Origin: Argopecten irradians
Taxonomy: Eukaryota > Mollusca > Bivalvia > Pectinida > Pectinidae
Length of the DNA stretch: 64,000 nt
Reading direction: 5' to 3'
NCBI RefSeq assembly: GCF_041381155.1
Contig: NC_091136.1
Span: 45,994,284-46,058,283, forward strand
Position 1 is the stretch's first letter. Every line of letters starts with the position of its first letter. Position numbers and translations under genes: made by a program. The notes beneath the pieces were generated by a model. The model was not told the origin of the DNA and ran no database searches. It saw nothing but the letters and a program-made list of their open reading frames with translations. Of this stretch, positions 9,674 through 21,447 are shown in pieces.

Positions 9674-12298
9674 TGGACATGACAAGGTAAACAGTAGGGC
9701 CAGCAAAGGTAGAAAAAGTAGTGACCGACCAAGGTAAAAGTTAAGTACCAACAAGGTAAAGCAGTTAGTGCCGACAAGGTAAAAAGTATTTGACAAGGTA
9801 AAAGTAAGGGCGACAAAGTTAAAAGTATGAGCCAAAATGTAAAAAAGATAGCCGACAACGTAAAAGTATTGCCGACAAGTTTAAAAGTGAGGCTGACAAG
9901 GTAAAAGTAGGGAAACCAAACTCATCCCACCCACCCACGGTAAAAGGTAAAAGTGCCGACAAGGTAAATGTAATGCCGTCAAGGTTAAAAGTAGATATCC
10001 GTACAACGTTAAAAGGAGTGCCGACAAGGTAAAAGTATAGTGCTGTACAAGGGTAAAGTTGGGCGACAATGTAAAAGTTGTGCCTACAAGGTAAAATGTA
10101 GTGCCGACAAGGTAAAAGTAGTGATGACAAGGTAAAAAAGTAGTTGCCGACAAGATAAAAGTAGTGCCCGACAAGGTGTAAAAGTTAGTGGCGACAAGGT
10201 AAAAGTAGTGCCGAGAAGGTAACAGTAGTGTTGACAAGGTTGTAGTGGCGACAGGTAAAATTGTAGTGATTTTGACAATGTAAAAGTATGTGCCGACAAG
10301 GTAAAAGTAATACAAAGGTAAAAAAGTGGCATAACAAGGTAAAAGTTAGTTTTGCCGACAATTTCACCTAAAATTAACAGTTGACAAGGTAAAAGTAGGG
10401 ATGAAAAGGTAATGACATAAACTAGTAAAGTGGCGACAAGGTAAAAGTAATATGATGTGAAAGGTAAAAGTAATGATAACAAGGTAAAAAGTAGTGATGA
10501 CACAGGTAAATCTTTAGTGACGACTAGTATCCAGAGTCAACGTATACATATGGTAAAGGTAGTCAATGACAATGTTTAACAGTAGTCCGCCGACAGCTAA
10601 CTAGTATATACCAGTAGTGATGACAATGTAAAAGTAGGGATGACAAGGTAAAAGTAGTGATGACAAGGTGACACACAAAGTAGTGATGCTACAAGGTAAA
10701 AGTAGTTACAGATTGTTGTTATTTTAGGTATATATAAAATAGTGATGCCGACAAGGTTGTATGTGAAAGTAGTATGATGACAAGGTATTTTAAAAGTAGG
10801 GATGGAAAAGGTAAATGTAGTGACAAGGTGTAAAGGTTGACAAGGAGTCCAGTATGAAATGTGTAGTGGATGGACAAGTATTGACAAGGTAAAAGTAGTG
10901 CCGACAAGGTAGTGAGACAAGGTAAAAGTAGTGATGACAAGGTTGACATGAGAAAAGGTTAATTGTAGTGATAACTGATGATAGGTAAAAGTAGTGCCGA
11001 CAAGGTAAAAGTAACGTATGACACAGGTTAAAAGTAAGTTGACAAGGTACAAAGTAGGGATGACAAGGTAAAAGTAGGTGCCGACAAGGTAACAGTAGTG
11101 CCGACAGGTAAAAGTAGTGATGACAAGGTAAAAGTAGTGCCGACAAGGTTAAAAGTAGTGATGACAAGGTAAAGTAGTGATGACAAGGTAAAAGTAGGGA
11201 TGAAAAGGTAACAGTAGTGGCGACAAGGTAAAAGTAATGCCCGACAAGGTAAAAGTAGGGATGACAAGGTAAAAGTAGTGCCGACAAGGTAAAAGTAGTG
11301 ATGACAAGGTAAAAGTAGTGCCGACAAGGTAAAAGTAGTGCCTACAAGGTAAAAGTATTGATGACAAGGTAACAGTAGTGGCGACAAGGTAAAAGTAGGG
11401 ATGACAAGGTAAAAGTAGTGATGACAAGGTAAAAGTGGGGATGACAAGGTAACAGTAGTGGCGACAAGGTAAACAGTAGTGATGACAAGGTAAAAGTAGT
11501 GATGACAAGGTAAAAGTAGTGATGACAAGGTAAAAGTAGTGGCGACAAGGTAAAAGTAGTGATGACAAGGTAAAAGTAGTGATGACAAGGTAAAAGTAGT
11601 GCCGAAAAGGTAAAAGTAGTGCCGACAAGGTAAAAGTAGTGATGATGACAAGGTAAAAGTAGGGATGACAAGGTAACGTAGGGCCGACAAGGTAAAAAGT
11701 AGTGATGACAAGGTAAAAGTAGTGATGACAAGGTAAAAGTGGGGATGACAAGGTGAAAGTAGGGATGACAAGGTAAAAGTAGTGATGACAAGGTAAACGT
11801 AGGACCGACAATGTAAAAGTAGTGATGACAAGGTAAAAGTGGGGATGACAAGGTAAAAGTAGTGATGACAAGATAAAAGTAGTGGCGACAAGGTAAACGT
11901 AGTGATGACAAGGTAAACGTAGGGCCGACAAGGTAAAAGTAGTGATGACAAGGTTAAAAGTGGGGATGACAAGGTAAAAGTAGTGATGACAAGGTAAAAG
12001 TAGGGATGACAAGGTATGAGTAGTGATGACAAGGTAAAAGTAGTGATGACAAGGTAAAAGTAGGGATGACAAGGTAAAAGTAGTGATGACAAGGTAAAAG
12101 TAGGGCCGACAAGGTGAAAGTAGTGCCGACAAGGTAAAAGTAGTGCTGACAAGGTAAAAGTAGTGATGACAAGGTAAAAGTAGTGCCGACAAGGTAAAAG
12201 TAGTGCCGACAAGGAAAAAGTATGGCCGACAAGGTAAAAGTAGTGCCGACAAGGTAAAAGTAGTGCCGACAAGGTAAAAGTAGTGCCGGTAAAAGTAC
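9674..12298. repeat. 20-bp minisatellite (about 130 copies) inside EGF exon 8
   Basis: The unit on the plus strand is AAGGTAAAAGTAGTGATGAC, with GTGCCGAC as the other common variant. From 11.1 to 12.3 kb the units are nearly uniform. From 9.7 to 11.0 kb they are irregular with many indels. On the minus strand the unit (GGCACTACTTTTACCTTGTC) matches the interrupted exon sequence GGTACTTTTACCGGCAC at the right border, so the array seems to have grown from exon sequence. Three units make 60 nt, so each frame can stay open as a 20-residue periodic peptide. Confidence 0.95.
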
Positions 12299-12319
12299 CA
12301 TAGTGACCATCGTGACACT
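12286..12319 (-). pseudogene. RPTP exon 8: EGF-like exon cut short by a 20-bp minisatellite
   Basis: After acceptor AATTACAG the phase-1 frame reads ECHDGHYGTFTG, the start of an EGF-like repeat, and then runs directly into the 20-bp array. The remaining EGF cysteines are not found on the far side of the array near 9.67 kb. The frame stays open into the repeats for several hundred codons, but the predicted peptide is repetitive and hydrophobic and does not continue the EGF pattern. Because the exon is flanked by phase-1 introns, skipping it would keep the rest of the receptor in frame. Confidence 0.7.
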
Positions 12320-12510
12320 CTGTAATTGTAATATTATTACGCAAATTAAAAATAAATAATTTTGAATAATCGAGACCAACATTGACTACGACCATCTTGA
12401 AACATTGATACAATTAGCAGAACTAGCATGCAATTGATACAAAGTGACAATTGATAAAAGTGATAATACAAACCTACAATAAAACCTACATAAAAAACTA
12501 AAATACTCAC

Positions 12511-12606
12511 TCAGACAATGTCCATAATCCTTCTCACATACATTATTTGTGCAGGTTTCTGAGCAACTGGATCCACATTTGTATCCGTAAAAGCCATCTT
12601 GGCAGG
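12511..12606 (-). CDS. RPTP exon 7: EGF-like repeat
   Basis: A 96-nt phase-1 exon with acceptor TTTCAG and consensus donor GTGAGT. The peptide is CQDGFYGYKCGSSC, SETCTNNVCEKDYGHCL, with six well-placed cysteines. Confidence 0.85.
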   Translation of the reverse strand, partial: PAKMAFTDTNVDPVAQKPAQIMYVRRIMDIV

Positions 12607-13147
12607 CTGAAAGAATACGATAGCTTTTTTTTTTTACATGATTCCGTGTGCTTGGACTAATTTTTTGTTCTCCCATAAGTTAACATATTTCAAGTTACCT
12701 CAGGCTTTTCGTTAACACTAGAGTTATAAAGCAATAAGTAGTACAACAATGTATAAATAATTTAATTCAAATGTATTGTTTTAAACTTATTGTGTTTTAG
12801 ATATAATTCATAGAAATAGGTAAAATTTAATCTATCATCTTTCGATTCATTTGATAAATGTTATTCATGCAGAGCTCATGGTTTCATACAATCCATCGAA
12901 AAATACCACAAACAATAACCTATTTATGTTTCGGGGATTGAAAAATGAAAAGTTAACAGCAAATATGCGGGGGGCCGTATGTTTAGGAAATGATAGAATG
13001 GGAGAAGGGATATATGTCACTGTCACTTTTATATTATGCATTAACCCTAGTAGCAATAAAATAAATAACATCTAATAGAAAGTCGCTATAAAATTGTTTT
13101 TTTAGCAAAGTATGTCAGTTCACTGTACAACCGACTAAAATAATGAC

Positions 13148-13246
13148 CATTACAATCTCTACTCGTCCTATCACACGTATCAGTACTACAGGTAGATGGG
13201 CATTTGGATGAACAATCTGTATGGCCGTAAAATCCAACTCGACAGG
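13148..13246 (-). CDS. RPTP exon 6: EGF-like repeat with a weak donor
   Basis: A 99-nt exon after acceptor ATTTCAG. The peptide is CRVGFYGHTDCSSKC, then PSTCSTDTCDRTSRDCNG. At the position that keeps the 99-nt length and phase 1 the donor reads AATG|GTCATT, which is far from consensus. The exon may therefore be skipped often or spliced inefficiently. Its 5' half and acceptor are duplicated at 13.32-13.44 kb. Confidence 0.75.
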
Positions 13247-13441
13247 CTGAAATAATATTCATTTAAAAGACAAATTTCTTATTGCTTTAAATGAATAAAT
13301 AAAACAAATATTTATTATCTTCATTTGGATGAACAATCTGTATGGCCGTAAAATTCGACTCGACAGGCTGATATAATATTCATTTAAAAGACAAATTTCT
13401 AATTGCTTTAAATGAATAAATAAAACAAATCTTTATTATCT
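13199..13441 (-). repeat. Direct duplication of half an EGF exon and its acceptor (~121 bp)
   Basis: 13199-13320 and 13320-13441 are almost identical, with two or three substitutions. Each holds the first half of exon 6 (CRVGFYGHTDCSSK, or CRVEFYGHTDCSS in the copy) and the upstream intron with its acceptor. The second copy lacks the exon's 3' half and donor, so it is probably a non-functional partial exon, though it presents an extra acceptor upstream of exon 6. Confidence 0.85.
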
Positions 13442-13938
13442 TTTTTAATCTGGAAATCCCATAGCACAACATGTATCCCTAAACACTATCCATGCAGTCT
13501 GAAAACCAGTATGATTTCGTTTGAATACAATCAATTTTGAGACGACATCCTAAATATTCTAATTTCATAATATTGTTTAGAAATAAACAGGGTGATATCC
13601 TTTATAAATTTGGCTGTACTTCTATCAGTATTTACGATGATTGTAACAGTGAATTAAACCCAAAAGACTCGTTATCATAATTATGTATCAGCTTCACATA
13701 AAACTGGACAATAGTGATTGTTTCAAACTACTTCTTCAATTTCTAACGTGGAGTATTATAGAATAAAACAACATCCGCTTTGGTATCATGGTATTTTTTA
13801 TCTTTGTGGTAGTTTTACCGCGACAAAGCAGGTATATTTTTATCATTGAAGCATTCGAAAAAACGTACAATAAGACAGTAAGTCAAAACAACATTAACAG
13901 TTTGGGAATCAGCAAACAGAAAAGTATTATTATCTTAC

Positions 13939-14037
13939 CGTCACAATTTCCATAAGAGTTACACGGACCAGCACAATTGTCCGGACAAGGTCTACAGACC
14001 GATTCTCCATATATCTTATATGTGTTGGTACCACAGT
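13939..14037 (-). CDS. RPTP exon 5: EGF-like repeat
   Basis: A 99-nt phase-1 exon with acceptor TTCAAAG and donor GTAAGA. It encodes CGTNTYKIYGESVCRPC, PDNCAGPCNSYGNC. The AAAG acceptor lacks a long pyrimidine tract, but frame and cysteine pattern fit both neighbours. Confidence 0.78.
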
Positions 14038-14229
14038 CTTTGAATCAAGACAAACATAAACAAAATATTAGTTTATTGAGCATCGGTAGACAATATACAT
14101 GTATATATTATTATTATACTTTATAATGTTCAGAAATATATATCTTCTTGCCTTGCATGTATTTAGCAGTAGACATTATATATAAATCATAATACATACA
14201 CAAGTACTGTAACAATTAAATGTACGTAC

Positions 14230-14328
14230 ATAAACAGTCACCATATGTAGGGTCACAAAGGCCACCCGGACAATTAGGAGAACAGGTTTGATCACAGTTT
14301 CCATTTCCGTATGTCCCCACTTCACATC
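14230..14328 (-). CDS. RPTP exon 4: EGF-like repeat
   Basis: A 99-nt phase-1 exon with acceptor TTACAG and donor GTACGT. The peptide has GTYGNGNCDQTC, NCPGGLCD and YGDC, with the cysteine spacing of MEGF/laminin-type EGF repeats (C..GTYG..C...C...C....C......C). Confidence 0.82.
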
Positions 14329-15792
14329 CTGTAACACATGAATAGTGGCGTCTGCTGTAGTCTACTTAATATGTAATCATGGCATGATATAAGACAATGA
14401 GTATCCGTAGGACGAATAATTATATACATCGTACTAACAAATGGTTATTGATTGAAATGCGTGTAGTTATGTTGTAAATACATTATATCATCAGTCACTA
14501 ATGTATGGAACAAGTATAACATGTATAACGATTAATTTCAACATCGTTAGATTTTTTAATAAACAAAACTTTACGAAATGTGGAGCAAAACAATATATAT
14601 GATATACAAGAAAAGAACAGGTGATTGCTATATGCTTTTGAAATATTATATTATATTTAGAAATGCGATCTTTTAATTAATTTGATCCTAGTTTAATGTC
14701 AGAATTGGTCATTCTCCAAAGGCCTGTCTATTTCACTTTGATTTGTTTACTAACAATAACCAACACGGTACTAATACATGATCGTCCAAAAAAATCATAA
14801 TAAGGCGTCATTTTATTTGTATGTTTTGTGCCAATCATTAGCAAGGTTTCGCACCAATATAAATCGTTATTACCTTCCTTCTAGTAATACTGTATTTAAG
14901 TGAAAAGCAAACATATTGTACCACATTATGGATACAGCCAAGCGTTTCTCTTTCAGGATTTCAGAAAACCATTTTCATGCGTGGATTGTAAATTTACACC
15001 TTACATTTACACTAAAATCTTAGTAAAGCTGTTTGGTATTTTATTTTATTGGTACGCCAATAAAAATCGTTTGATTATCATTGAGAAGACTAGATTATAT
15101 TTGAATGACAGTTTCTGTTATTAAGCAGATCATAAATGATCTATTAACTGTTTAACCAACTACACCAAACTACAATAAAACCTCGGTGTTAATTAAATCA
15201 ATTGTCATTACCCTTATTTGTATTGGCTTCCGAGATACTGATGGCATACTGAAACTGGAGATAATCTTAGATTTGTTTTTAAAAAAATAAGTTCATACAA
15301 ATTTTCATGTCTCAATGTCATTATTTTTATTGTTTTATTGAGACTACAAAAGATCCCAACTGCAAATTTTATTCATTTTAAGTTGATGACGTCGTCTTTC
15401 TGTCTGCGTAATCGTCAGTTCACGGACCCCGTATTGAATCCCATTTTAGTTTAAGAAGTATCGAGAAAATGCGTTGAAATGCGACCCTGTAAAATGTGGG
15501 TGTGATGTGTGGTTTTACAAAAAATGGTCAGTTTTAATGATTTCTTTATCATATGTACTAATATAGACACGATCAAAAGCAAGAAAATACTGGATAATAT
15601 ACACTGAATTATCATTCATAACATACAATTTAACGATACAATGACTGTAAAACAGCAGATGAATGGACGAACATATCAATCAGGCGCACGAACTTAACGT
15701 CATCGGTTTCTCAAATTAAGCACCTGTGCGAAATCGATCGGCGAAAACGTCAATAATCACTTTTTGTTGCATTTTCTTGAACTCCACTAAAA
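14329..15792. other. RPTP intron, no recognised feature
   Basis: AT-rich, with a short open frame at 14900-15124 that has no recognisable motif. Nothing else was seen. Confidence 0.5.
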
Positions 15793-15992
15793 CATGACAA
15801 ATAGTTCTTTTTTATGTAAGGCCGTGCCAGGGTTGTTGGTGGAAGAAAGCCGAAGTACCCGGTTAAAAAACAGTCAGTACCTGGCAACTGCCCCACATGG
15901 AATTCGATCTCGCGACCCAGAGGTGGAGGGCTTGTGGTAATATGTCGAGACATCTTAACCACTCGGCCACCGCGGCTCGATCATGACAAATA
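15793..15992 (-). mobile_element. tRNA-derived SINE, family 2, with 11-bp target duplication
   Basis: CATGACAAATA occurs at 15793-15803 and 15982-15992. The SINE lies between, minus strand: head CGCGGTGGCCGAGTGGTTAA (A box) and a B-box-like segment at about 15898-15910, then the core with CTTTCTTCCACCAAC. The 3' end is shorter than in the full copies at 24.8 and 26.5 kb. Confidence 0.85.
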
Positions 15993-16073
15993 ACAATGTT
16001 ATTATGTTTACTAGTGGTTTAACGAACATGCAGATTTATGGAAATGCACTTAAACTCTTAAATCAAACATTTA

Positions 16074-18056
16074 AACAAGAGGCCCATGGGCCTTAACGGT
16101 CACCTGATATCAGATACAGAATGAAACAAAGACATGCATATAAGCACTATATATTTGCCCATCAGGCCCTTGAAGTCAGTCAGTGATTTTTTTAAATTTG
16201 ACTTTTTAATCTATGAAGATTATTTGGTTACATCAAATCTGTGAATTCAGAAAGTAAGATTATGTTATCCATTTTGACCCCTTTTGGCCCCACCCCTCTG
16301 GCCCCTGGGGGTCGGCCAGGACCAATTTGGATATGATGTTAAATGCTATCTCAGGCTAATAATTCTAACCCAGATTGACTAATTTCCTATGAAAACTAAG
16401 CAAATAATGTTCCTAAATGTGTTTTTCCTATATAAACTAGTAAATTTGACCCCCTCCCCAGGGGAAAATCTGAGATCCCAGGGCCATGAAATTCACAATT
16501 TTTTGTAAAGGGCCTTAAGACCTTCTAATCTATCAAGAGTATATGGTTTCATCAAATCTGTGAAATTCAAAAAGAAGATTTTTGAAATTACCATTTTGAC
16601 CCCTTTTGGCTCCGCCCCTCTGGCCCCCTGGGGGTCGGCCATGACCAATATGGATATGATGTTTAAAATGCTATTTCAGACTAATAATTCTAACCCAGTT
16701 TGACTAATTTCCTATGAAAAATAGGCAAATAGTGTTCATAAATGTGTTTTTCCTATATAAATAAAGTAAACTTGACCCCCCCACCAGAAGGGAAACATGA
16801 GACCCCAGGGTAAATATTATTCACAATTTTTGTAAAGGACTTTAAGACCTTTCCATCTATGTAGAGTATTTTATTCTACCAGTTCCAGAATTTCAGAAGA
16901 AGATTTTTTGAAGTTTTAGCCTATTTGACCCGTTTTGGCCCCGCCCCTAAGGCCCCTGGGGATCAGTCATGGAAATTTGGTAATAAGATTCAATGGCCAT
17001 CACATAGGGATAATTCTGACTACAATTGACTAATTTCCTATTATAATAGACTAAATATTGCTCAAAAATGTGTTTTCCCTATATAAACTACAGTAAACTT
17101 AACCCCCTCCCCAGGGGACAACCTGAGACCCAAGGGTCATATAATTCTCAATTTTCATAAAACACCTTAAGACCTGTCCATCTATGAAAAGTATTTGATT
17201 CTACCATTTCCAGTATTTAAGAAGAAGATTTTTGAAGTTTTAGCCTATTTGCCCCTTTTGGCCCCGCCCCTCTGCCCCGAGAGGGTTGACCAGGACCAAT
17301 ATAGACATAATAATATTAAAATGTTATCTCAGGCTAATAATTCTAAACAAGTTTGACTCATTTCCTATGAAAATTGAGCAAAAAATGCTCGTAAATGTGT
17401 TTTCCCTATATAAACTATAGTAAACTTGACCCCCCTCCCCCAGGGGGAAACGTGAGACCCCAGGGTCATATAATTCACATTTTTCATAAAACACCTCAAG
17501 ACCTTTCCATCTATGAAGAGTATGTGATTCTATCATTTCCAGAATTTCAGAAGAAGATTTTTGAAGTTATAGCCTATTTGACCCCTTTTGACCCCGCCCC
17601 TAAGGCCCCTGGGGGTCAGTCATGGAAAATTGGTTAATAGGATTCAATGGCCATCTCATACTGATAATTCTGACAATATTTGACTCATTTCCTATTCCAA
17701 ATGATCAAATAATACTCAAAAATGTGTTTTCCCTATATAAAACTATAGTGAACTTAACCCCCTCCCCAGGGGGAAACCTGAGACCCCAGGGTCATATAAT
17801 TCACAATTTTTGTAAAGGACCTTAGGACCTTTCTATCTATGAAGAGTATTTAATTCCATCACATCTGTGAGTGGAGAAGAAGATTTTTGAAATTTTAGTC
17901 AATTTTTACCCTTTTTGGCCCCTCCCATAGCTCCCTGGGGGGTGGGGACCATATAATTCACAATTTTGATTGGCCTTATGCCTTAGAAGGTTTGTGCAAA
18001 ATTTCATTGAAATTGCTTCAGCGGTTTTGGAGAAACAGTTTAAAAAATATTATCCC
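16074..18056 (+). mobile_element. Non-autonomous element with ~325-bp internal tandem repeats (pearl/Helentron-like)
   Basis: It starts AAACAAGAGGCCCATGGGCC, a 5' end shared with elements at 51.96, 53.63 and 63.39 kb. Five to six copies of a roughly 325-bp unit follow (landmark TTTGACCCCTTTTGGCC at about 16.28, 16.60, 16.93, 17.25, 17.58 and 17.91 kb). The 3' end carries GCTTCAGCGGTTTTGGAGAA. Bivalve pearl/CvE-type elements, thought to be non-autonomous Helitron/Helentron relatives, have the same plan of short ends around tandem core repeats. Family assignment is inference. It lies in an RPTP intron and overlaps no exon. Confidence 0.75.
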
Positions 18057-18143
18057 CATTACGTTCAGACGATGACATTATAACATTGAGTATGTGCATT
18101 GGTATCAATTGGAACGTCCCATATATGCAATATATAACCTTAC

Positions 18144-18389
18144 CATAAACTTGTACTTCACACAGTTCCAGATAGGCATAGTCGCTATACCAGTCATATT
18201 TCTTCTCCCCTGTTCTATTGTTGTATAGCGTCACATACTGTGCCGTGCCTTTACATCCTGGGAGATTTACATGACTTAGAATTCCGTCCACCTCCTGTGA
18301 GCTATCTCCAAAACATCTATCTTCATGATGCCTCTCTGTTGTATTAGAGAGATACACCTCGTATCCGGCAAATCTATTTCTCCACCCAC
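18144..18389 (-). CDS. RPTP exon 3: C-terminal part of the FTP domain
   Basis: Acceptor TAATTCCAG and donor GTAAGG bound 246 nt. The joined reading frame continues from exon 2 through GWRNRFAGYEVYLSN to ELCEVQVYG, the conserved end of FTP domains. The joined codon at the junction makes a serine between the two tryptophans. Exon length, phase 1 and domain completion agree. Confidence 0.85.
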
Positions 18390-21204
18390 CTGGAATTAGA
18401 GGAAAATGTTGTGATTTTGATCGCCAAACTCCTTCCTAACGGACGCATCTTATCACTGAAACAGTTGGAATTAAAATGCCATTTTAATGTGATTATTTGA
18501 ATTCTGGAAGATGCGTTGTTCGAAACTGGTCAACACTTTAGATTACTCCCTGTACCTCTATACTAAAGATATTCCACCGCCGACAGAGCATAACGATATT
18601 CGTCATTTGAACAATAGCTGAAGTTTAATCGTGTGTGTATATATAGGTCTAATAAACACAAAATACACATCAAATAATTGTTGTTGTTTTTTGTATATGC
18701 GCAATCAGTACGTTATTTTATATATTGTTAATATTTTCATATTAAAGTAAAATAATACACTTTTTCATGGTGGTAATGTTGTAAAGAAAGTACACTTTTG
18801 TAACTGAAGAAAAATCATTATTCGTCTGCTCCAGTTTGATAGAGATAAAATACCATTCGTCAGCGTTGTAGCATCTTTAAAACAAAAATGATATTTTAAC
18901 AGTTTTCACGGATATCAGAAAATCGTTAAATATCATTAATATTTATAACCAAATTTGTATTCTTGTTTTCTCATAGCTAAACGAGAATAAATATGCATAA
19001 TTGGCATTAAATTTTACCATCACCATGTATGACATAGCTATGCTAACAAATTGTGCGGTATAAAACCAATCAAAACATTGGATTACGTAAAATGCGCTTT
19101 AGATTCAAAATTTACTATAATATAGTCGATTTCTATAGCGATAATTTTAATTAAAACAAAACAAAAAAACATCAAAGACTTATTTCACACTCTGCGACAA
19201 GACGTATGTATTTGTTTAACTGTTAATCGGCCATGAAAATCTGCACTCGTTTTATAAGATTACTTAACATACATGCACTTCTCAACGAAAAATTTGAAGG
19301 GTAAAAATGTATTAGAAAAGAAAGGCTGGTAGAAGAACGGAAAATAATCTGCGAATGCAAACAAATACTAAATGCACTATTAGATAAAGAAGCTTTTCAA
19401 GAAACAATATATGAATTATAGTGTCAATATTTCCGACTTCTATGGATGACAACATTCGCGTCATTGTTAAATGTCTACAAATTTGTAAACCTTGTGCTTT
19501 ATTGGTGCGAAAAAATACTTTATCACATAACTGGTCCGTTCAATCGTATCCTACTGTCATGTCATGACTATCGTAAGACACATGTGTAATAATATCACTG
19601 TGGACACAGGTAATAATGGCGTCATAATCAAAATTTGACGCCAAACAATTGTCTTGGTAGACGGCAACGTCGAATTCCAGCCTGGATTTGTCACTGTTAT
19701 ATAAAAACGAGAATTAAAGAATATATATACTAGTGATGAGATAATAAATGTAATCTTAAACTCGTCAAAAATTTGATATGCCAATCGTTTAAAAGCTCGT
19801 GGCATATTAAATTATTGAACTCATTTGATAAATGTCTTATTATATAGCCATGTAAGATCATCTATTTCAAATATCTAAACCATGCACTAACATAAATCTA
19901 ACCAAATAATCTCCATGATTATATAAACAATATTGCAAAGCTTTTGGCATCGTCAGTCAGTTCGTCGAATTTGTCCAGCACCTCTGGACAAACGTTTCGA
20001 CTGTTGGTCGATAAGCAGGAATAGTTGTATACTGTTAGTATTACATAAAACTCCAATTTTCAGTCATAATGATTTAATTGATACTATCCAAGGGTTCAGT
20101 GTGCCATAACGCGTAATTTGAGCAGTACATTTATATAGCTATTATTCTTAAAAGGCTTGGAAGCCCTCAAGGTAAGCCCAGATAATGTTTAAGGTAATCC
20201 ACAAAACGTTGAAAAGACATTAGCCTGGAATTCCAACTGTTGATGATACTGTAGCATTGCATGCAAGCGAATTCCCTGCCTGGTCTCAACTCAGGTACGG
20301 TCATGATTGTTTTAGTATATAGAACTAAATGAAAGCTATAGCATATGTAAGATGATTTTTAGTATCCCAACAGAAAATTAGCAATGGCCAAAAAACTTAA
20401 ATGTAATACTGTACATAATAACTTGTAATAGTTTGACATGTAGATTAATGATCCATTAAAATGAAGACAAAATTTTAAAAAAAAACAATGAATTATAAAT
20501 TAAAATTACTGGTGGCTGATCTCTCATTTAAAAAAAGAAATATGATAAATCATTTATCACATAGGTAATATAGGGATCTGTAAAATCAGACTGCAACCTG
20601 GTACATATTGATGTCACAAAGCTTTTTTTTATATTTTCTAGAATGAAATATAAGGTTTAATGGTAAAAATGTATGCATTATCTTTCACCCGAATGAAAAT
20701 ATCACTATATATTTATTATGGCCTGAATACCTGTTTTGAAATATCAAATCAAAAATGAATTATTATTATTATTCTTACTTTTTTTTCGTTTTTAATGTTG
20801 TTGCATAAATATGGTGCATTCGATTTTCTCGTGCTATTTTACTCAATATTAGTAAGCGGAAAATCGTACAAAAATGTAATAAATAGAATATGCCTTATTT
20901 CTTGATGAATAAAATTTACTGTTATATTTCATATCGTGAGATGGAAATTTTGGTATTTTTCGTATTTTTCGTACGTTTGGAATTATCAAATCTCCATCCC
21001 ACTCACTAAAATATAACTGTTATTACAGAAATTGAGACTATCCTCTATTTATGTAAGTATAACGGTGTTTTTGTATAAATACCCACAATAATAGAAAGTA
21101 AACATAGAAATTGAAATAGTCTTAACAAGTAATTAATAATAATACCCAACAGAGTTTAGCTTTGTTTAAAAAACAGGATTAACAAACAAACATTAAAAAC
21201 TTAC
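18390..21204. other. RPTP intron between the two FTP exons, no recognised feature
   Basis: AT-rich intron without tandem repeats, SINE boxes or exon-like frames that I could recognise. Confidence 0.55.
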
Positions 21205-21447
21205 TCCACCCTGTTTCCCCTTCATCTCTGTAGTATATCTCGATGTTGTCTATAGTGACTTGTTTCTGTAGGTCCACTCGCCACCATGCCTCTGACTGAC
21301 CCGCAGCCTGATGTGCACATGAGTTCTGGCCCAAACGTTGATTTGTATTTCCATCAACAGCATTCTCAGATTTGTGTTCGATTGGAGAATGGTCATTTAA
21401 TCTGTAGTTACTGCTTTGAGCTGTTGGTTTGTTAAGAGAAAGTATTT
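21205..21447 (-). CDS. RPTP exon 2: N-terminal two thirds of the FTP (fucolectin) domain
   Basis: The acceptor CTTGTTTCAG and donor GTAAGT bound 243 nt in phase 1. The translation contains LNKPTAQSSNY, ENAVDGN, SCAHQ and AWWRVDLQKQVTIDNIEIYYR. This is the signature of eel-fucolectin/tachylectin-4/pentraxin-1 domains (the 'A-V-D-G-N ... WW-V-D-L ... I' pattern). In fucolectins this fold binds fucose and Ca2+. Sugar binding here is inference only. Confidence 0.85.

Noticed and set aside
9674-12298. CRISPR-like regular repeats (also the 33-bp and 55-bp arrays)
   Set aside because: Units are directly adjacent with no unique spacers, there are no cas genes, and the context is eukaryotic.
9819-12318. 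Overlapping minus-strand frames of 140-460 codons in the 20-bp array
   Set aside because: Repeat-generated open frames. Only the one continuous with EGF exon 8 is discussed, as a finding, not as a gene.
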